From positions 95,674,001 through 95,738,000 of the forward strand of contig CM075676.1 in NCBI GenBank assembly GCA_037962975.1: a stretch of DNA of 64,000 nucleotides, given 5' to 3'. This DNA comes from Clitoria ternatea. Taxonomy: Eukaryota; Streptophyta; Magnoliopsida; Fabales; Fabaceae. Below, piece by piece: positions 47,513 through 60,032 of this stretch. The notes below the pieces were generated by a model. That model made no database searches, was not told where the DNA came from, and was given only the letters and a program-made list of their open reading frames with translations. The first letter of the stretch is position 1, and the number at the start of each line of letters is the position of its first letter. The position numbers were made by a program, and so were the translations under genes.

Positions 47513-48612
47513 TGTCACACCCCGGTTTTTCAGACTCGAATCCCGATGTAATCAACATAAATAATTAATAAAAATGCAAGTAAATTTTTCACATTTTAAA
47601 ATAATCCAAAACACCTCAACGATTACATCAAGAGTCGAACAACAGAAAACCAAAGAGTGAGATTTAATAATTTATAAACTGGATCGCTAATCAAACGCCC
47701 ACATATGTATACAAAATAATTTGAGTTTATAGCAGAAGAAGAATATATATACGAGGAACCTGCCTAGTTCCAAATATGAAGATATGGAAAAAAGGCTCAA
47801 GCAATCATGCAATTTCATAATATAAGCCTATTAGGCCAAAATCGACTACACACATAAATCATAATCATACATCATTAATTGTAAGTAGCCTCTACATAAG
47901 GTATTAATCGTTAAATCGGAATGTGAGCTATCTAATTCCATAACTATTCATCTAATCATCATTTACATACTAAGTGTATATTCACCGTATGCACTAAAAG
48001 GGTTATTATATATATATATATATCCACAAATCACTGCCCATCAATATCAGTATACATAATTCATTCATTACATTATAATAATCAATCATTGCCAGCCAAG
48101 GCATTCCATTACCACTATTTACCTTCTTCAAGAGCTTTGATTCAAAAACCCAAACTCATCCCATGGCAAACCTACATCACAATGCTAAAAAGGAAACAAC
48201 ATCGGAGAGTGAGTTATACATTCCAAAATGACAAATATAAATACATTATGATTATGTGTACATGTATACAAATATCACGTGTGCTTTGTAGTAAATCATC
48301 AATTCATCATTAAACCATCATCAAGATATTATCTTAGGCATGCAAGCCTCATTGTTCACAATTCATATCAAGTACAAGCACAAGCACAAGCACATACACT
48401 TTCACATAGCCTTTTATCATCTTGGGAATTCACAATTATCATCATTAAATTATTAAACCTTTGATCAATTAACACTCTCTCAAGATGTTCTCATCCCTTT
48501 TTGGTCATCTCCATCTCCAATGCTATGTACCTATGGCTAATGTATATGTCAACTGTTTAATGTATATGTACTGGATCCATTTCAATCACCCATATGCACA
48601 TGGTATCTCAAG

Positions 48613-48896
48613 TGATCGCAACCACTTATAATTCATCATTCTTATATTGGTTTCCCACCACGCATGGGGTACTCCTTTTTTCATGACTACACAAGGCTTT
48701 CTTCATGATCGCAACCACGTTTCATTCATTTCACATATTGGTTTCCCTCCACGCATGGGGTACTCCCTTCATAGTCCCGCAAGACCATTATCATTTCCAC
48801 ATACTGGTGATTGTAACCACCTTTATCATGTTATATTGGTTTCCCGCCACGCATGGGGTACTCCCTTCATCTAGTCCAGCAAGACTATTCTCATTG
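48613..48896. repeat. ~95-bp tandem repeat, three copies, in the large solo LTR
   Basis: Copies start at 48613, 48706 and 48808, each with TGATCGCAACCAC, TATTGGTTTCCC and CACGCATGGGGTACTCC. A fourth copy begins at 48897 and breaks off. Confidence 0.9.
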
Positions 48897-49984
48897 TGAT
48901 CGCAACCACGTAATCAATGTTATGCCATGCATGCCATCAATGCATAATGCAACAATGCACATGCTAGTCTTAACCTCACAAGGATATCTCACCCTCTCAT
49001 AGGGGTATGCTTTATATTTAGTTTTATCATTATTGGCATACAATTAATTACAAGGCCCCTCAAGGCTCAATATACACATTTACATAAATCCACGCATGAC
49101 AATCATAGCATATCAGTCATTATAACCTTAGTCCACACATGGAAACCAACAAGGCATTTTAGAACATATATTCATCAATCATTATTACATCTCAAGCATA
49201 CAAGTCAATACTTGTATTAATCATAATGACATCACAATCATCAATGATAATCATCACCACTTATTCAAGGGCATGTTAACCAACAACATCCATTTCATGC
49301 AACACTATCATTCATTTTCAATATACGTGGCATTATCCACTTTTAATCATCATTGACACTATTTCAAATCCATTGGTTTATAATAACTCATTGCCATTCA
49401 AATGTCCCCTTATTAGTTTCATCATTATACAAGGTGTGTTACATAGCCACATCATTTACTTTTCATTATCAATCATCATATCATCATCATTAGTGGTGAA
49501 CACTCATGTTTTCATAACATGATTTAGACATATACATATTTTGTCAATAATTTAGATTAACGTTAACACCACCAAGACACACCACAAATCGTATACCCCT
49601 AATACAATTTCTTGTTCTCACAGAATAAAAAGGGGTTTTGGATATTAATAGGCTCATGACAATTTTCAACATTAAGACAAGAGAAAGGTTCATTTTAATC
49701 TTAAAAATAAGAGGACATATCACAAATATCACCTATTCTTCCCAATTCGACAATCATAAAAAGTTGGGTTCAAAACCCTCTTAAATTTGAGTTTTACAAT
49801 GCAGTGGGTCTAGTGTTTTACGCCTAATGAGAGTTAGAAGACTCCAATTAAGGTGAGACCAATTTTTACACCTCTGTGACATAATTATCTACAACTTTGA
49901 TGAAGAAGTTAGAGGCCAAAAATGTCATTAAGTTACCCAAACGGGCCAAAAACAACAAGGGAAAAACAACAGTTGAAAAATTTA

Positions 49985-50135
49985 TGACAGTGGCCAAACC
50001 ACTGGCCGTGGTTGCCCACCACTGGCCATGGTTGGCACTGTCTAGACCACCAGAATAGAATTTTTTTCACATTTAAGGCACTGCCAACCACTGGCTGTGT
50101 TTTCTCACCACTGGTCGTGGTTGGCTCTGCTGTAG
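49985..50135. repeat. CCACTGGCCGTGG-type short repeat in the large solo LTR
   Basis: The word ACCACTGGCCGTGGTTGGC and variants occur four or five times; it is partly palindromic (CCACTGG / CCGTGG). Confidence 0.7.
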
Positions 50136-52671
50136 GCTCCATTTTACAGTTTTTTGGCCCTTAAGTTTTTACCAACTTTGGGACCCTTTTTCATTAGGCT
50201 ATTCAACTCCAATTTGCATGAAATTTTATACACAACTTACCTACCCTAATATCAATTATGTGGTAAAGTTTCAATTCCAAATTCCATCCCAATGAAAATC
50301 TAAGCTATAGGGTAGTTTTATACATATTTTAGGCGTTTTACATGGCATACCAAAATGCAATTAGCTAAGTTTTGATCTAAACTCTCTATGGACTCATATT
50401 CACATATATAAATGTGACTTGCTCGAACAAGTCTCATCCTATAACTCATTTCCTAGATCAAAGTATATGCTAATAGCATTTCAAGCCCTTTTTGGCTAAA
50501 ACAAGCATGTCATTCATCAAAGTCACATGGAATTCTCAATTCACAAGACATATACATATTTCAACCACTCATGGGTTATTCATCAACAATACATCACTCC
50601 CATCAAAGGGACACTAAACATTCATTATCAATATATATACACATATATCATCTTCAATAGCCAATAATTTTTCGCTCACATCATTTCACTATAAACATGG
50701 CAAGGCAAGCATGAGTACTATCACATACATTAATCACTAATCATTCTACTCATGCATTTGGAATGTAAACTCCTATCCTACCTTGAGAGAAGAACCGCAA
50801 CAATTTGCACATTCCAAACATTCCACCACATTGCCCGGAATGTCATCTCCTATTAACACACACATATATACATGTGCACTCAATCAATAAGTCATCACAA
50901 GGCATCATTACAAGTTTAAGTAATTGACAACATCTCTTAAAGTTAAATATCAAGTCCTAAACTTGTTAAAGCATCAATTTATATGCTTATGTTTGGTTTT
51001 GGGAATTCTTTTCCCAAAACCATGATCCTTTAAGTCTAAAAGGGCCAACTATACCCAACATCAATAATATCTCATCCTTCCATCATCTAAGATGCATTCC
51101 ATATTACATCAATCATTCAAATGTCATTATTGCCACTTAGAGTTCAACATAGGCCATCTTAGCCATATATAATCCATCATCAATCAACAAATTCAATTGG
51201 CACCTATCATGGTCTAAGACCTCATCGAATCACAATCTCATTTCATTTCTTTAATCCATCACAACCATCAGGGTTTAGTGCTCAAATTCATCATTATTTA
51301 TTTAAAGGTCATACTCATCTATGGTTTCCCATATTAATGATTTTCAACCATCACTATTAATCATCTACCTTTATTAATGTCATTTCTCATCATCAATAAT
51401 TATTCTTCTAACATCCTTAACAATACTCATACTCTAAATATCATACATTTTCATTCCAAATCAATTTTCAATCCAATATTACATGTTTTCCCTAATTTCT
51501 CAGGACTAGGTTTCCATGAAAAACCTAACAATCATTATCAATAATCATCAACCATCATCAATGGTTATTTCCCCTCATCAACAATATTCCTTAACATCAT
51601 TAAACATATATTCTAATAACATTTTACATTTCCCCCAATCTCTAGAGTTAGGGTTCCATTAAAACCCAACCACCATCTTTAACAATCACCATCTTTCACC
51701 TCCAATAATGAGATTTTCGTATACCCCATCACACCCACTCAAAAACATATATTAATCACACCCCACCTTTGGGTTTTGTATAAAAATGGCTCCCATTTTA
51801 TAACCCATACATATAACACTCTCCCAATCATATGAAAATCGAAACCTAGGGCTTAAGCTTATTAAAATGGAGGGAGACATACCTTAAGCCAAGAAATTAC
51901 AATGGGCTTCCAAGAAAGGGAGAGGGAGACAAAATTCCAAAGGGGAGAAGGAGAGCTTCCATCCCACATCATCTCCTTTAAGCTCCATGGGGAAAATGAA
52001 AATGGAGGGAGGAGAAAGAGACAACATCATTTTTGCTAGGTTTAGAGAGGAAGAGGAAGAGAATAAAGGATTAGAAACATGAGAAGAGAAGAAGGAGAAG
52101 TATGTTTGCCTTAAGAGAGGGAAACCTACGTGAAAAATGGGAGAGGGGAAAAGAGTTTCCATTTAACACTTTATCCTCTCATTACTAATTTCCCTATTTT
52201 ATAATAAACAGGATTTCTGTTCGGGCTCAATACTTTATCTAAAAATTATTCTGAGTATATATTCAGATTCCCAATAATATTCTTAAAAGCCTTGACCAAT
52301 GACATCTTAATATGAGATACTTGGTCCGACACCTATATTTTAATCGGGTATAAAATTTAGCCCATTAAGCCAAAATAAATTATAAATAATCATAATAAAT
52401 CCCAATTAAATCATTTCTAAAAAATAATTTGGGACATTAACTAACCCATGTACAATCATTTAATATTTATTCTTTCATTATTCTAAACCATTAAATATTC
52501 AATTGACCAAGCGGGTCCCATATTATCTGTTAAATCACCCAGTTTCAGTAAATTATAATTTACTGACAATTCACCTCTAGTGTCTAATTAATTTTCCCAC
52601 ATGTATTGGACCATGAATAATTAATTATCATCATCAAATATATTTATTTCTCTAAAATTTGGGGTGTTACA

Positions 52672-52956
52672 ATAACTGCATCTTGATTGTGATGCCAAAT
52701 TACTAATGCCTTAGGAATCAACATATGTAGCTCAAAAAAAAGATTAAATATACTAAATTCCTGCTACACATGAGGCTAGACTTCTAAATTTTGCTTTAGT
52801 GCTTGATCTGGAAATAACCTTTGTTACTTTGCTATCCATCAGACAATGTTTGTGTGCAAGTATATACAAAACCTTGAAGTGGACATCAAAGGGCCAATCT
52901 AAGTCACAACCTTCCAATAGTCATGTCACTTGATTGCTTAACCAAGAGACCATATT
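52672..52956 (-). pseudogene. pol: Copia A RNase H, middle piece
   Basis: The minus strand reads HCLMDSKVTKVISRSSTKAK, then FRSLA, later HHNQDAV. SSTKAKFRSLA is the copia SSTEAEYRSLA block. It ends at the CACTA insertion on one side and the solo LTR on the other. Confidence 0.85.
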
Positions 52957-52973
52957 CACCACTAAAAAAACAC

Positions 52974-53440
52974 CTTTTAGCGACGGAAAGAATTGGTCGC
53001 TACTCAATGGAATGGCCGTCGCTAATTGTTTTAGCGACGGCATCTCAGACGGGAGAGAGGCCGTCGCTAAAACCCTCATCGAAAACACATCAGCGACGAC
53101 ATGCATGCCGTCGCTACCATATTGACGGCGTAAGGCCGTCGCTAAAATCGTCCCTGCCTCAATAACTCCAGCCGTCGCTAATTGTTGTCATACAGCGACC
53201 TCAACATCCCGTCGCTACTAGCAGCCACCAGCGACCACCGTACGCCGTCGCTATTAGTACTCATGTAGCGACCACTTGATCCGTCGCTGTGGGAAGCCAA
53301 ACAGCGACCACTATATTCCGTCGTTGTTTCTTAAAATACAGCGACCACTGAGGTTCGTCGCTGTGTTTATTCATATAGCGACGACGGCAACCGTTGCTAG
53401 TGGTATGCATGTAGCGATGGTCCTCTACCGTCGCTAACTG
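52974..53440. repeat. CACTA left subterminal repeats
   Basis: About 18 AGCGAC or GTCGCT words lie in 470 bp, mostly as pairs AGCGAC, about ten bases, GTCGCT. Such repeats are transposase-binding sites in CACTA elements. Confidence 0.9.
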
Positions 53441-53788
53441 GAATTTTTAAATTTTTTAAAATTTGTTCAATATTGACTGGTTTTGTTAATTTAAATTTAA
53501 AAATATATTAATATTTTGTATTTTGTATTGGCTGATAAAATTTTATAATTAAATTTAAATAATTTTTTTAAAATATTAAATTATTATTAAAAACTAAAAA
53601 ATAAATTAAATTTATTTATCAAATAGGTTGAATTATTAATGATAGGTACAATAAGGCTTTTTGATTTGAATTTAGTGAGCAATAAATATTGACATAATAA
53701 ATGAAGAATGACCAAATAAATACTGAATAAAATATAACATAAAAACTAAAAAGGCTTTATACAATGTGTATAAATAATAAAAATACAA

Positions 53789-55572
53789 TCATGGTGGTGG
53801 GGAATCCTGGGGTGGTGGTGGGGGCGCCTGGGAAGTGGGGGGAGGTAGCCTCGCCATCAACTGCATCAGTAGCTCCTGCTGCTGAGCAAGTTGCCGACGA
53901 GTCTCGGCGTGCTGCTCCTCGGCCCGTTGTCGGTCCGCCTCGACCTTCTGTCGGTCCGCCTCGGCCCGCTCCAACAGCAGCTGCCTCTGACGTCGCTCCT
54001 CCTGTAACTCCTCGTTCAGGTTTTGAATTACCTGAACGAGCTCAGTCGGAAGACCAGAGGAAGACGAAGAGGAAGGGGTCTTCCCCTTTTTCGCCAGCTG
54101 CGTGCCGACGCCACCCAATCCAAATACCCTCCCTTTCTTGTTCACACCGCCAACAGCCTCCATATAGATGGCGTTGTCGTCAGAACAAGATAGGGTGGGA
54201 GGAACCTCCCCTTCAGGAGTGGAAGCCACCAGGTCCGCCTCCTTCTCAGCCCTCCTGGCCTGATACGCCTCCTGTAAATTCAAAAACAACGATAGGATTA
54301 GTAAGCTGATTTGTAAATTATAAGCATGTGTCAGTTATAAGTAAATACCGCTAGATCCGTAGTCTTCTAGTTTACCCATGCACCGGCTTTGTTCTTCTTG
54401 GTCATTTGCATGACCTCTAACAAAGAAGGCTCCCGGTGCTCCCTCTGCTCCTGTGGTGGACAAAAAACATTGAGTAACTTATTTGTAAACATGTAAGACG
54501 AATCATAATAGAAATGTTTAACATAAATATACTTACAAATCTTTTCTTGTGCTCGAGGGTTGAAATGCTACCCCCAGTGTAAACCGAGGCTGCAGCATCG
54601 GCGGCTCTGTTGGCCCTGTTCCGAGCACTCGCCTGCTGGAACGGGACCCCGCCCCACTTCTGGACCATCCCGTCCCAATGGTCCTCCGGGATCCAACGAG
54701 GGCGCTCACCCTTGTCCCTCACCTTCCAAAGGGTACTCTTGATGATTTTGGAGGTCTTTGTGGCAAAGACCTTCCTAATCTCATCAATCATACCCTCCGC
54801 CCACTGGTAATCACGCTGTAAAATGAAATGAGAAATCAAAATTAATAACAGGTCTATTTTACAAATCAAGTCACAACAAATGAGCTAGGAACTTACCGAG
54901 AAGGTGTCAAACCACCTATCTTGCACAACCTTCCCAGCATCTGTCCAAGATATATATGGACCATCCCACTGGGCCTTTAAAACCTTAGTAATCGCTTTAG
55001 TAGTGCGACTACTATCAACAAAGCTGTAATGACAACAATTATGTTAGGAGTAAAATAACACACAATCTAGGGAGACCCCCAAAATTTCGGCAGAGTCTCC
55101 CCTGTAAATGTAACATTTCCAAGTTTAAATAGTTTCCCTGTTACAAACAGAAGAGTGCCCAGTACAATTCAATCTATACAAGTACTAATTAAAGTAGGAT
55201 CCAATAAACCAACAAGTCTTTCCACTAAAGTTTAATATAAAGTATCATACAAATAACATAAAAGTATTTGAGGTTTAGTCACTTACTCGTCTCCGGCCGG
55301 CACGGGTACCAACATGGGCAGAGGGGATGCCGGAGGTGGGGTCGCCTGATGGCCATGGTCCTCCAAGCCACCAGCTCCAGGACTCTGCTCTGGGGTGGTC
55401 AGTCGGGGTGATGGGGTGGTCAGCAGTGGTGGTGGTGGTGGTGGAGTGGTCTGCTCTGGTGATGGTGGTGGTGGTGATGGAGTACTCTGCTGTCCTGGGG
55501 TGGGAGTCCCCTACCGGGATGTCGGGGTCCTGGACCCACCACCCCTGCTGAAGGGCAGTCGACGTCCCGTCA
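53789..55572 (-). pseudogene. CACTA gene 2: Ptta/En/Spm-type (Transposase_24) protein with coiled coil
   Basis: Probable exons on the minus strand are about 55572-55286, 55022-54898, 54813-54541, 54451-54352 and 54271-53789. The first is proline-rich (PSPPPPSPEQTTPPPPPP). The second and third carry the conserved Transposase_24 stretch: WDGPYISW, then VVQDRWFDTFS, then STLWKVRDKGERPRWIPEDH, then HKKRF. The fourth contains an in-frame stop (54369-54367). The last holds a heptad-like coiled coil (NEELQEERRQRQLLLERAEA and beyond) and a proline-rich end. In CACTA elements this gene is the TNPA-like partner that binds subterminal repeats. Apart from the stop it looks well kept, so the element decayed recently or the stop falls in a mis-drawn exon. 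Confidence 0.7.
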
Positions 55573-55623
55573 TCTATGGATAAAATCATGAAAAGAAAGG
55601 TTAGTCTCAGGATATATATAAAC

Positions 55624-56592
55624 CTATGTAACATTTTGTTTAACGACTACATACTCTGTGTCTGTTTCAGTTTCAAATTCCCCCTCAGTTTCAGTGTCAC
55701 TGTAGTTATCTGTTTGAACAAGTTCATCAGTATCCAAATCAGCCCTAGACCGTTTTAATCGAGAGACAAGGTCTTTGTCAATGTGTTCACCCCCCGTAGT
55801 GGCGAGTGTCTCATCCATTATGACTGGATCAATGTTGAACAACAAATTGGCATCGTTGAGCTCGTGTGGTGCAAGTTGATAAGCGTCATCGACCTCCTCG
55901 GAGACATTGTCAGTGATCTGACTTCGGGCCTTGGCCTTGATTACTGCATACCAGTCCCGATGTCCTCCCGGGAAGTCGGTGTAATAAACCTGCTCAGCTT
56001 GTTGGGCAAAAATGAAGGGATCAAACCCTTTATATCTACCATTCTTCTTGACCTCAACTAAGCCGTAGTTGTTGTCAACCTTTGTTCCAACACCGATTGT
56101 GTTGTCGAACCAATCACATTTGAATAGAACAATATCTCTTCTTAGTCGTCCAGAGAATGAAACTTCAACAATCTCCGTCAGCACTCCATAAAAGTCTTCT
56201 TCCAACTGTCCGGCGGTGCCTTTAACACAAACCCCGTAGTTATGGGTGCGCATCCCTTCACTCCATTGAAGAATATTAAACTTGTAGCCATTTACGTAGT
56301 AAATAGGCCATTTTTTAACAGTTTTCACCGGCCCCCAAGAAAGGGCTTGGAGTAAAGAATCTTCAATATGGTTGTTTGGGTCTTGTATCTATGTACAACA
56401 TAAGAAGTAGGTCATCGTTAGATAACGGGAGTTAGAAGCAAATAGGCTTAAAACCACTTGGTATACGGGTCTTACGTGTTGCGCGAACCAACCAACGAAC
56501 TTGGATGACACCTCACTATGAATTTGGTCATCAGTTAAATCATTTTGCTCAAGTTTTAGCATATCTGTGTATAAGCTATTCAACAGAAACAA
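55624..56592 (-). pseudogene. CACTA TNPD transposase, C-terminal remnant (DUF4216)
   Basis: Exon-like parts at about 56592-56476 and 56390-55624. The first ends SSKFVGWFAQHV. The second contains WPIYYVNGYKFNILQWSEGM, then YGVCVKG, then FYGVLTEIVEVSFSG, then FKCDWFD and YYTDFPGG, all typical of DUF4216 at the C-terminus of CACTA transposases. It ends in an acidic tail before the stop at 55624. Everything upstream, including the catalytic region, is replaced by unrelated sequence, so no active transposase can come from this copy. Confidence 0.85.
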
Positions 56593-57612
56593 ATTTAGAT
56601 ACTATAAAAGCTACGTTAAGAATGTATCATATAGCTTTGATGTTTCTAAATTTGTTAAGAAAAAAGAATCTGTAATTCTGCACAAAGTGCTTGATGCAAT
56701 TATTAATTTCATTGGCTGTTATATTGCGCTACATCATCTTGCCTATTATACTATCTACAGTTGAAGTAGATTTTTGGGTCAACTGCTGAATGGCATTCAG
56801 TTTAAAATAAACTGCATTTAGCCATCTAAGTTTTCATGAAGATAACCCTTCACAAGCCAAATCATGATTTGAACTTATGGTGTTGTGTGTAAGACAGGGA
56901 TTAGAACCTGGTTCAGTATATGTTTTGAATTCGGCATTTCAATTAAAATTTACATTGCACAAAAAATATTCTTTTGCATGTGGGTTTGTGAAGACTGGGT
57001 TGGGGGATAGGATTGCAACTTACTTTGTGAAATGAATGGGAAAGAGCACTCTGGGTTTGTCTTATGGTCTCACATTCAGTGAAGTGCTTATTGCACTAGC
57101 AATGCCTTGCATCACTGCAAGAGTTGGTGGTGTTTTCTTGCCAAATGAGCACAAGTTTGCTTTTCCACTATTGTTGCTTGTTTGTATCTAAATTTTGGTT
57201 ATGAAAATAAGCACAGGTTAATGGCAATTACATACTGGAATCTGCATGCACAAGTAGTTTTTTTACTTGTGATGCAAAATATATAATGAATGCAAAATTT
57301 TTATGAGTCACGATTGGGTTCATTTTTCAACTACTGATTTGCTTTTCCTGTTTCAAGAAAATTTGGGTCTCTACACTAGCATTACATGTTGTGGTTTGAT
57401 CATTTTCACTCAGACATTCCATTGAGCATGTCAATAGCTAAATAGAATATGCCTATTTTTCATTCAGCTTCATAGACATTAAAACAAACATGTGAAAGGA
57501 AACCCATGAAATTCATTTTAAAGAAAACACACATTTTTCATTCACATTCTTCATATATTACAGAGTGTTCACATTAGATTCACCTAAGACCAAACCATAT
57601 ATTAATTTGATA
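56593..57612 (+). other. Foreign segment inside the CACTA element (captured genomic DNA)
   Basis: It replaces the expected TNPD coding region. Only the piece 56985-57143 was recognised (see next entry); the rest has the AT-rich look of plant introns and lies on both sides of it. Confidence 0.5.
56985..57143 (+). pseudogene. Captured fragment of a plastid dicarboxylate-transporter gene (DiT type)
   Basis: One frame reads FVKTGLGDRIATYFVK, stop, MGKSTLGLSYGL, then TFSEVLIALAMPCITARVGG and VFLP. This is the highly conserved transmembrane stretch of plant 2-oxoglutarate/malate (DiT) translocators of the plastid inner envelope, which normally reads ALIAPAMPSTTARAGGVFLP at its end. The stop TGA at 57033-57035 replaces the tryptophan expected there. 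The strand is opposite to the transposase genes. It ends at a likely former exon border near 57143. The rest of the transporter is absent, so the piece cannot make a transporter. Confidence 0.82.
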
Positions 57613-58114
57613 CCTACTTCTGAACCTAAGAATATGACCACCTAAACCCAACCATGATTAAAGCAAGCATGAAGACACTTTACGATGCATCATTGCCTAA
57701 ACAGAGAACTTTAACCCACCAAGCCTAAACAGAGAAACGGCCAAGCATTTCTTATTATTTAATTAAGTTAAGAAATTATAACCTTTTCTTCCTGTGACCA
57801 ACGCGTGAGTGGAAGAAAGGGAGTGAAAGACCAGCCTTCGAGGACTACCGAACCAGCCTTAGACCAGCCTTCGAGGACTACCGAACCAGCCTTCAAGTGG
57901 AAGAAAGGGAGTGGAAGCACGGGGAGCCGGAGGGAGGGATTCGGAGGGAGGAAGTCAGAGGGAGGGGTTCGGAGGGAGGGGTTCGGAGGGAAGGAGTCAG
58001 AGGGCAGGGAGGGACACAAAGAGAGTGAGTCGGAGGGAGGGATTCGGAGGAGAGGCTGGGACGGAGGGTAGGGACGGACTTGGAGGGAGGGCTTTGGAGA
58101 GGTACTGACAGAGG
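57613..58114. repeat. Direct duplication, copy 1 (502 bp)
   Basis: It starts CCTACTTCTGAACC and ends ACTGACAGAGG. It includes a G-rich minisatellite of TCGGAGGGAGG units (57935-58100). It has one extra 33-bp unit (ACCAGCCTTCGAGGACTACC type) compared with copy 2. Confidence 0.9.
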
Positions 58115-59495
58115 TTATTTTTATTTTTATTTTAAAAAGTAGTTAGAATCTGCATTTAATGTTCCAGTTTAAAAACCGAGTTCTTTCTCAATATTCCTCT
58201 CAGTATTTACTCCATTTAATTTTCTCCAGGCTTCTCCATCCCTTTATTTACTCTCTATGCATCCCCCTTGATTCAACCGCAGGGTGTTGTATATGTGTTT
58301 GAGCTTTAAGGCTATAAAACATCAAGGGTCTGGTTGGGCGTTTGAAATGAAGTGAGGAAAATTCTTGCACGAGTATATTTAAGTTCAACCAATTTAAAAC
58401 TCAATATATTAAAATGACCATAAAATCTATGTTAAAGTTATTTTAAATTATCTTGAACCTATGATTAGTTGTATAAATATTATTTTAGTAAATGAACCTG
58501 ATGATATGTTTAGCCAAACTAAATTCACACTAATTTACATTACATTCACATGTACAACATGCATACACTAATTCATCTCACTCACAATTCTCAACAACAC
58601 ACTCACTATTTACCATCATCACAGACACACACATCATATGGAAACATCATTATCACTATAATTGGGCAGCAACCTAAGGGGGGCTAATATTTTCATCACA
58701 CACAAAATAAACACAAGACATCAAAAACAAAATCTAATTCTCACTTTAATTACTACTAGCACCAAGTACTATACAAATGAAACTACTTGTTAACACGAGG
58801 TATTCAAATGTAATGAGATGAAATTTTCAGAATCAATCTAAGTATATTAACAATTTTATAAAGTATAGGAATTAATATTAAAAGAAAATGCTAAACAGAC
58901 AAACATAAAAAATTTTATGAACTGTGGGAATTAAAAATTGATCGAAGAACTTCAACATTTGAATAGGGTATATAAAAAACAAGTCAAACTACATTTTAAT
59001 AGATTAAAATGAAGGTTTATATACTCAAAACGATTATTCGTAATCATCATTGCATAAACACTTAGAAAATAAAGAAAAGGAAAAAATATATTATTAGTTG
59101 CATAAGAGAAGGAAATGAAAAGCAAAGATATACTCAAACAGAAGCAGAGAAAGAAGCTTTAATAAAAACTTTAAAGTGCTAGTTAAACACAGACAAAAAA
59201 GTTTCTATTCGATTCCATTCTTTACAAAACACAGAGAAACATACATTCAGAATTAAAATACAACTTGAAAACATTCATCTATTCAAACATACATTCATTG
59301 CTACCAGCTATTCTATACAATAAAATCATAAAAAACAGAGATAGTGAAGGGTTACCGATTGACTACAGAGAGGGATGGAGAGTGAGGGTTCATGGTAACA
59401 CAGAGAGAGACAATAGGGCTGGAGAGTGAGAGCCTACGGTGGAGACAGAGAAACACAGTCAGAATGAGGGAAACTGAGAACTTTAACCCACCAAG
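58115..59495. other. Unassigned sequence between the duplication copies
   Basis: No gene was recognised. A possible splice acceptor (CAACCGCAG, about 58276-58284) follows a pyrimidine-rich stretch, so more captured genomic DNA is possible. Confidence 0.3.
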
Positions 59496-59964
59496 CCTAC
59501 TTCTGAACCTAAGAATATGACCACCTAAACCCAACCATGATTAAAGCAAGCATGAAGACACTTTACGATGCATCATTGCCTAAACAGAGAACTTTAACCC
59601 ACCAAGCCTAAACAGAGAAACGGCCAAGCATTTCTTATTATTTAATTAAGTTAAGAAATTATAACCTTTTCTTCCTGTGACCAACGCGTGAGTGGAAGAA
59701 AGGGAGTGGAAGACCAGCCTTCGAGGACTACCGAACCAGCCTTCAAGTGGAAGAAAGGGAGTGGAAGCACGGGGAGCCGGAGGGAGGGATTCGGAGGGAG
59801 GAAGTCAGAGGGAGGGGTTCGGAGGGAGGGGTTCGGAGGGAAGGAGTCAGAGGGCAGGGAGGGACACAAAGAGAGTGAGTCGGAGGGAGGGATTCGGAGG
59901 AGAGGCTGGGACGGAGGGTAGGGACGGACTTGGAGGGAGGGCTTTGGAGAGGTACTGACAGAGG
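59496..59964. repeat. Direct duplication, copy 2 (469 bp)
   Basis: It is nearly identical to copy 1 apart from the missing 33-bp unit. Just before it, AGAACTTTAACCCACCAAGCCT repeats a phrase found inside the unit, which marks the junction. Confidence 0.9.
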
Positions 59965-60032
59965 GGGGAAGATGGAGGAATTGGGAGTTTAGGGCAAATG
60001 ATTAGGGGAGAGGCGCTGGTCGAGTATCAGTA

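Larger units (their letters stand above)
47513..52671 (-). mobile_element. Solo LTR of a second, larger gypsy-type element (5159 bp)
   Basis: Plus-strand ends are TGTCACACCCCGG and GGGGTGTTACA; on the minus strand it starts TGTAACACCCC, a usual gypsy LTR start. ATAAC flanks it (47508-47512 and 52672-52676). No gag or pol was found in 5.1 kb, so it is most simply a very long solo LTR. It splits the copia A RNase H frame. AT-rich, strongly biased to CAT and ATCA words between 49000 and 51700. Confidence 0.8.

Noticed and set aside
48647..48899. Open frames rich in H, P and W near the large solo LTR
   Set aside because: They are translations of the 95-bp tandem repeat.
52974..53440. Regularly spaced short repeats suggesting a CRISPR-like array
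   Set aside because: Repeats are 8 bp, in both orientations, inside CACTA ends of a plant genome. They are subterminal transposase sites.
57805..58108. Glycine-, arginine- and glutamate-rich open frames repeated at 59688-59958
   Set aside because: They are translations of a G-rich minisatellite in the CACTA duplication; both strands and several frames are open for the same reason.
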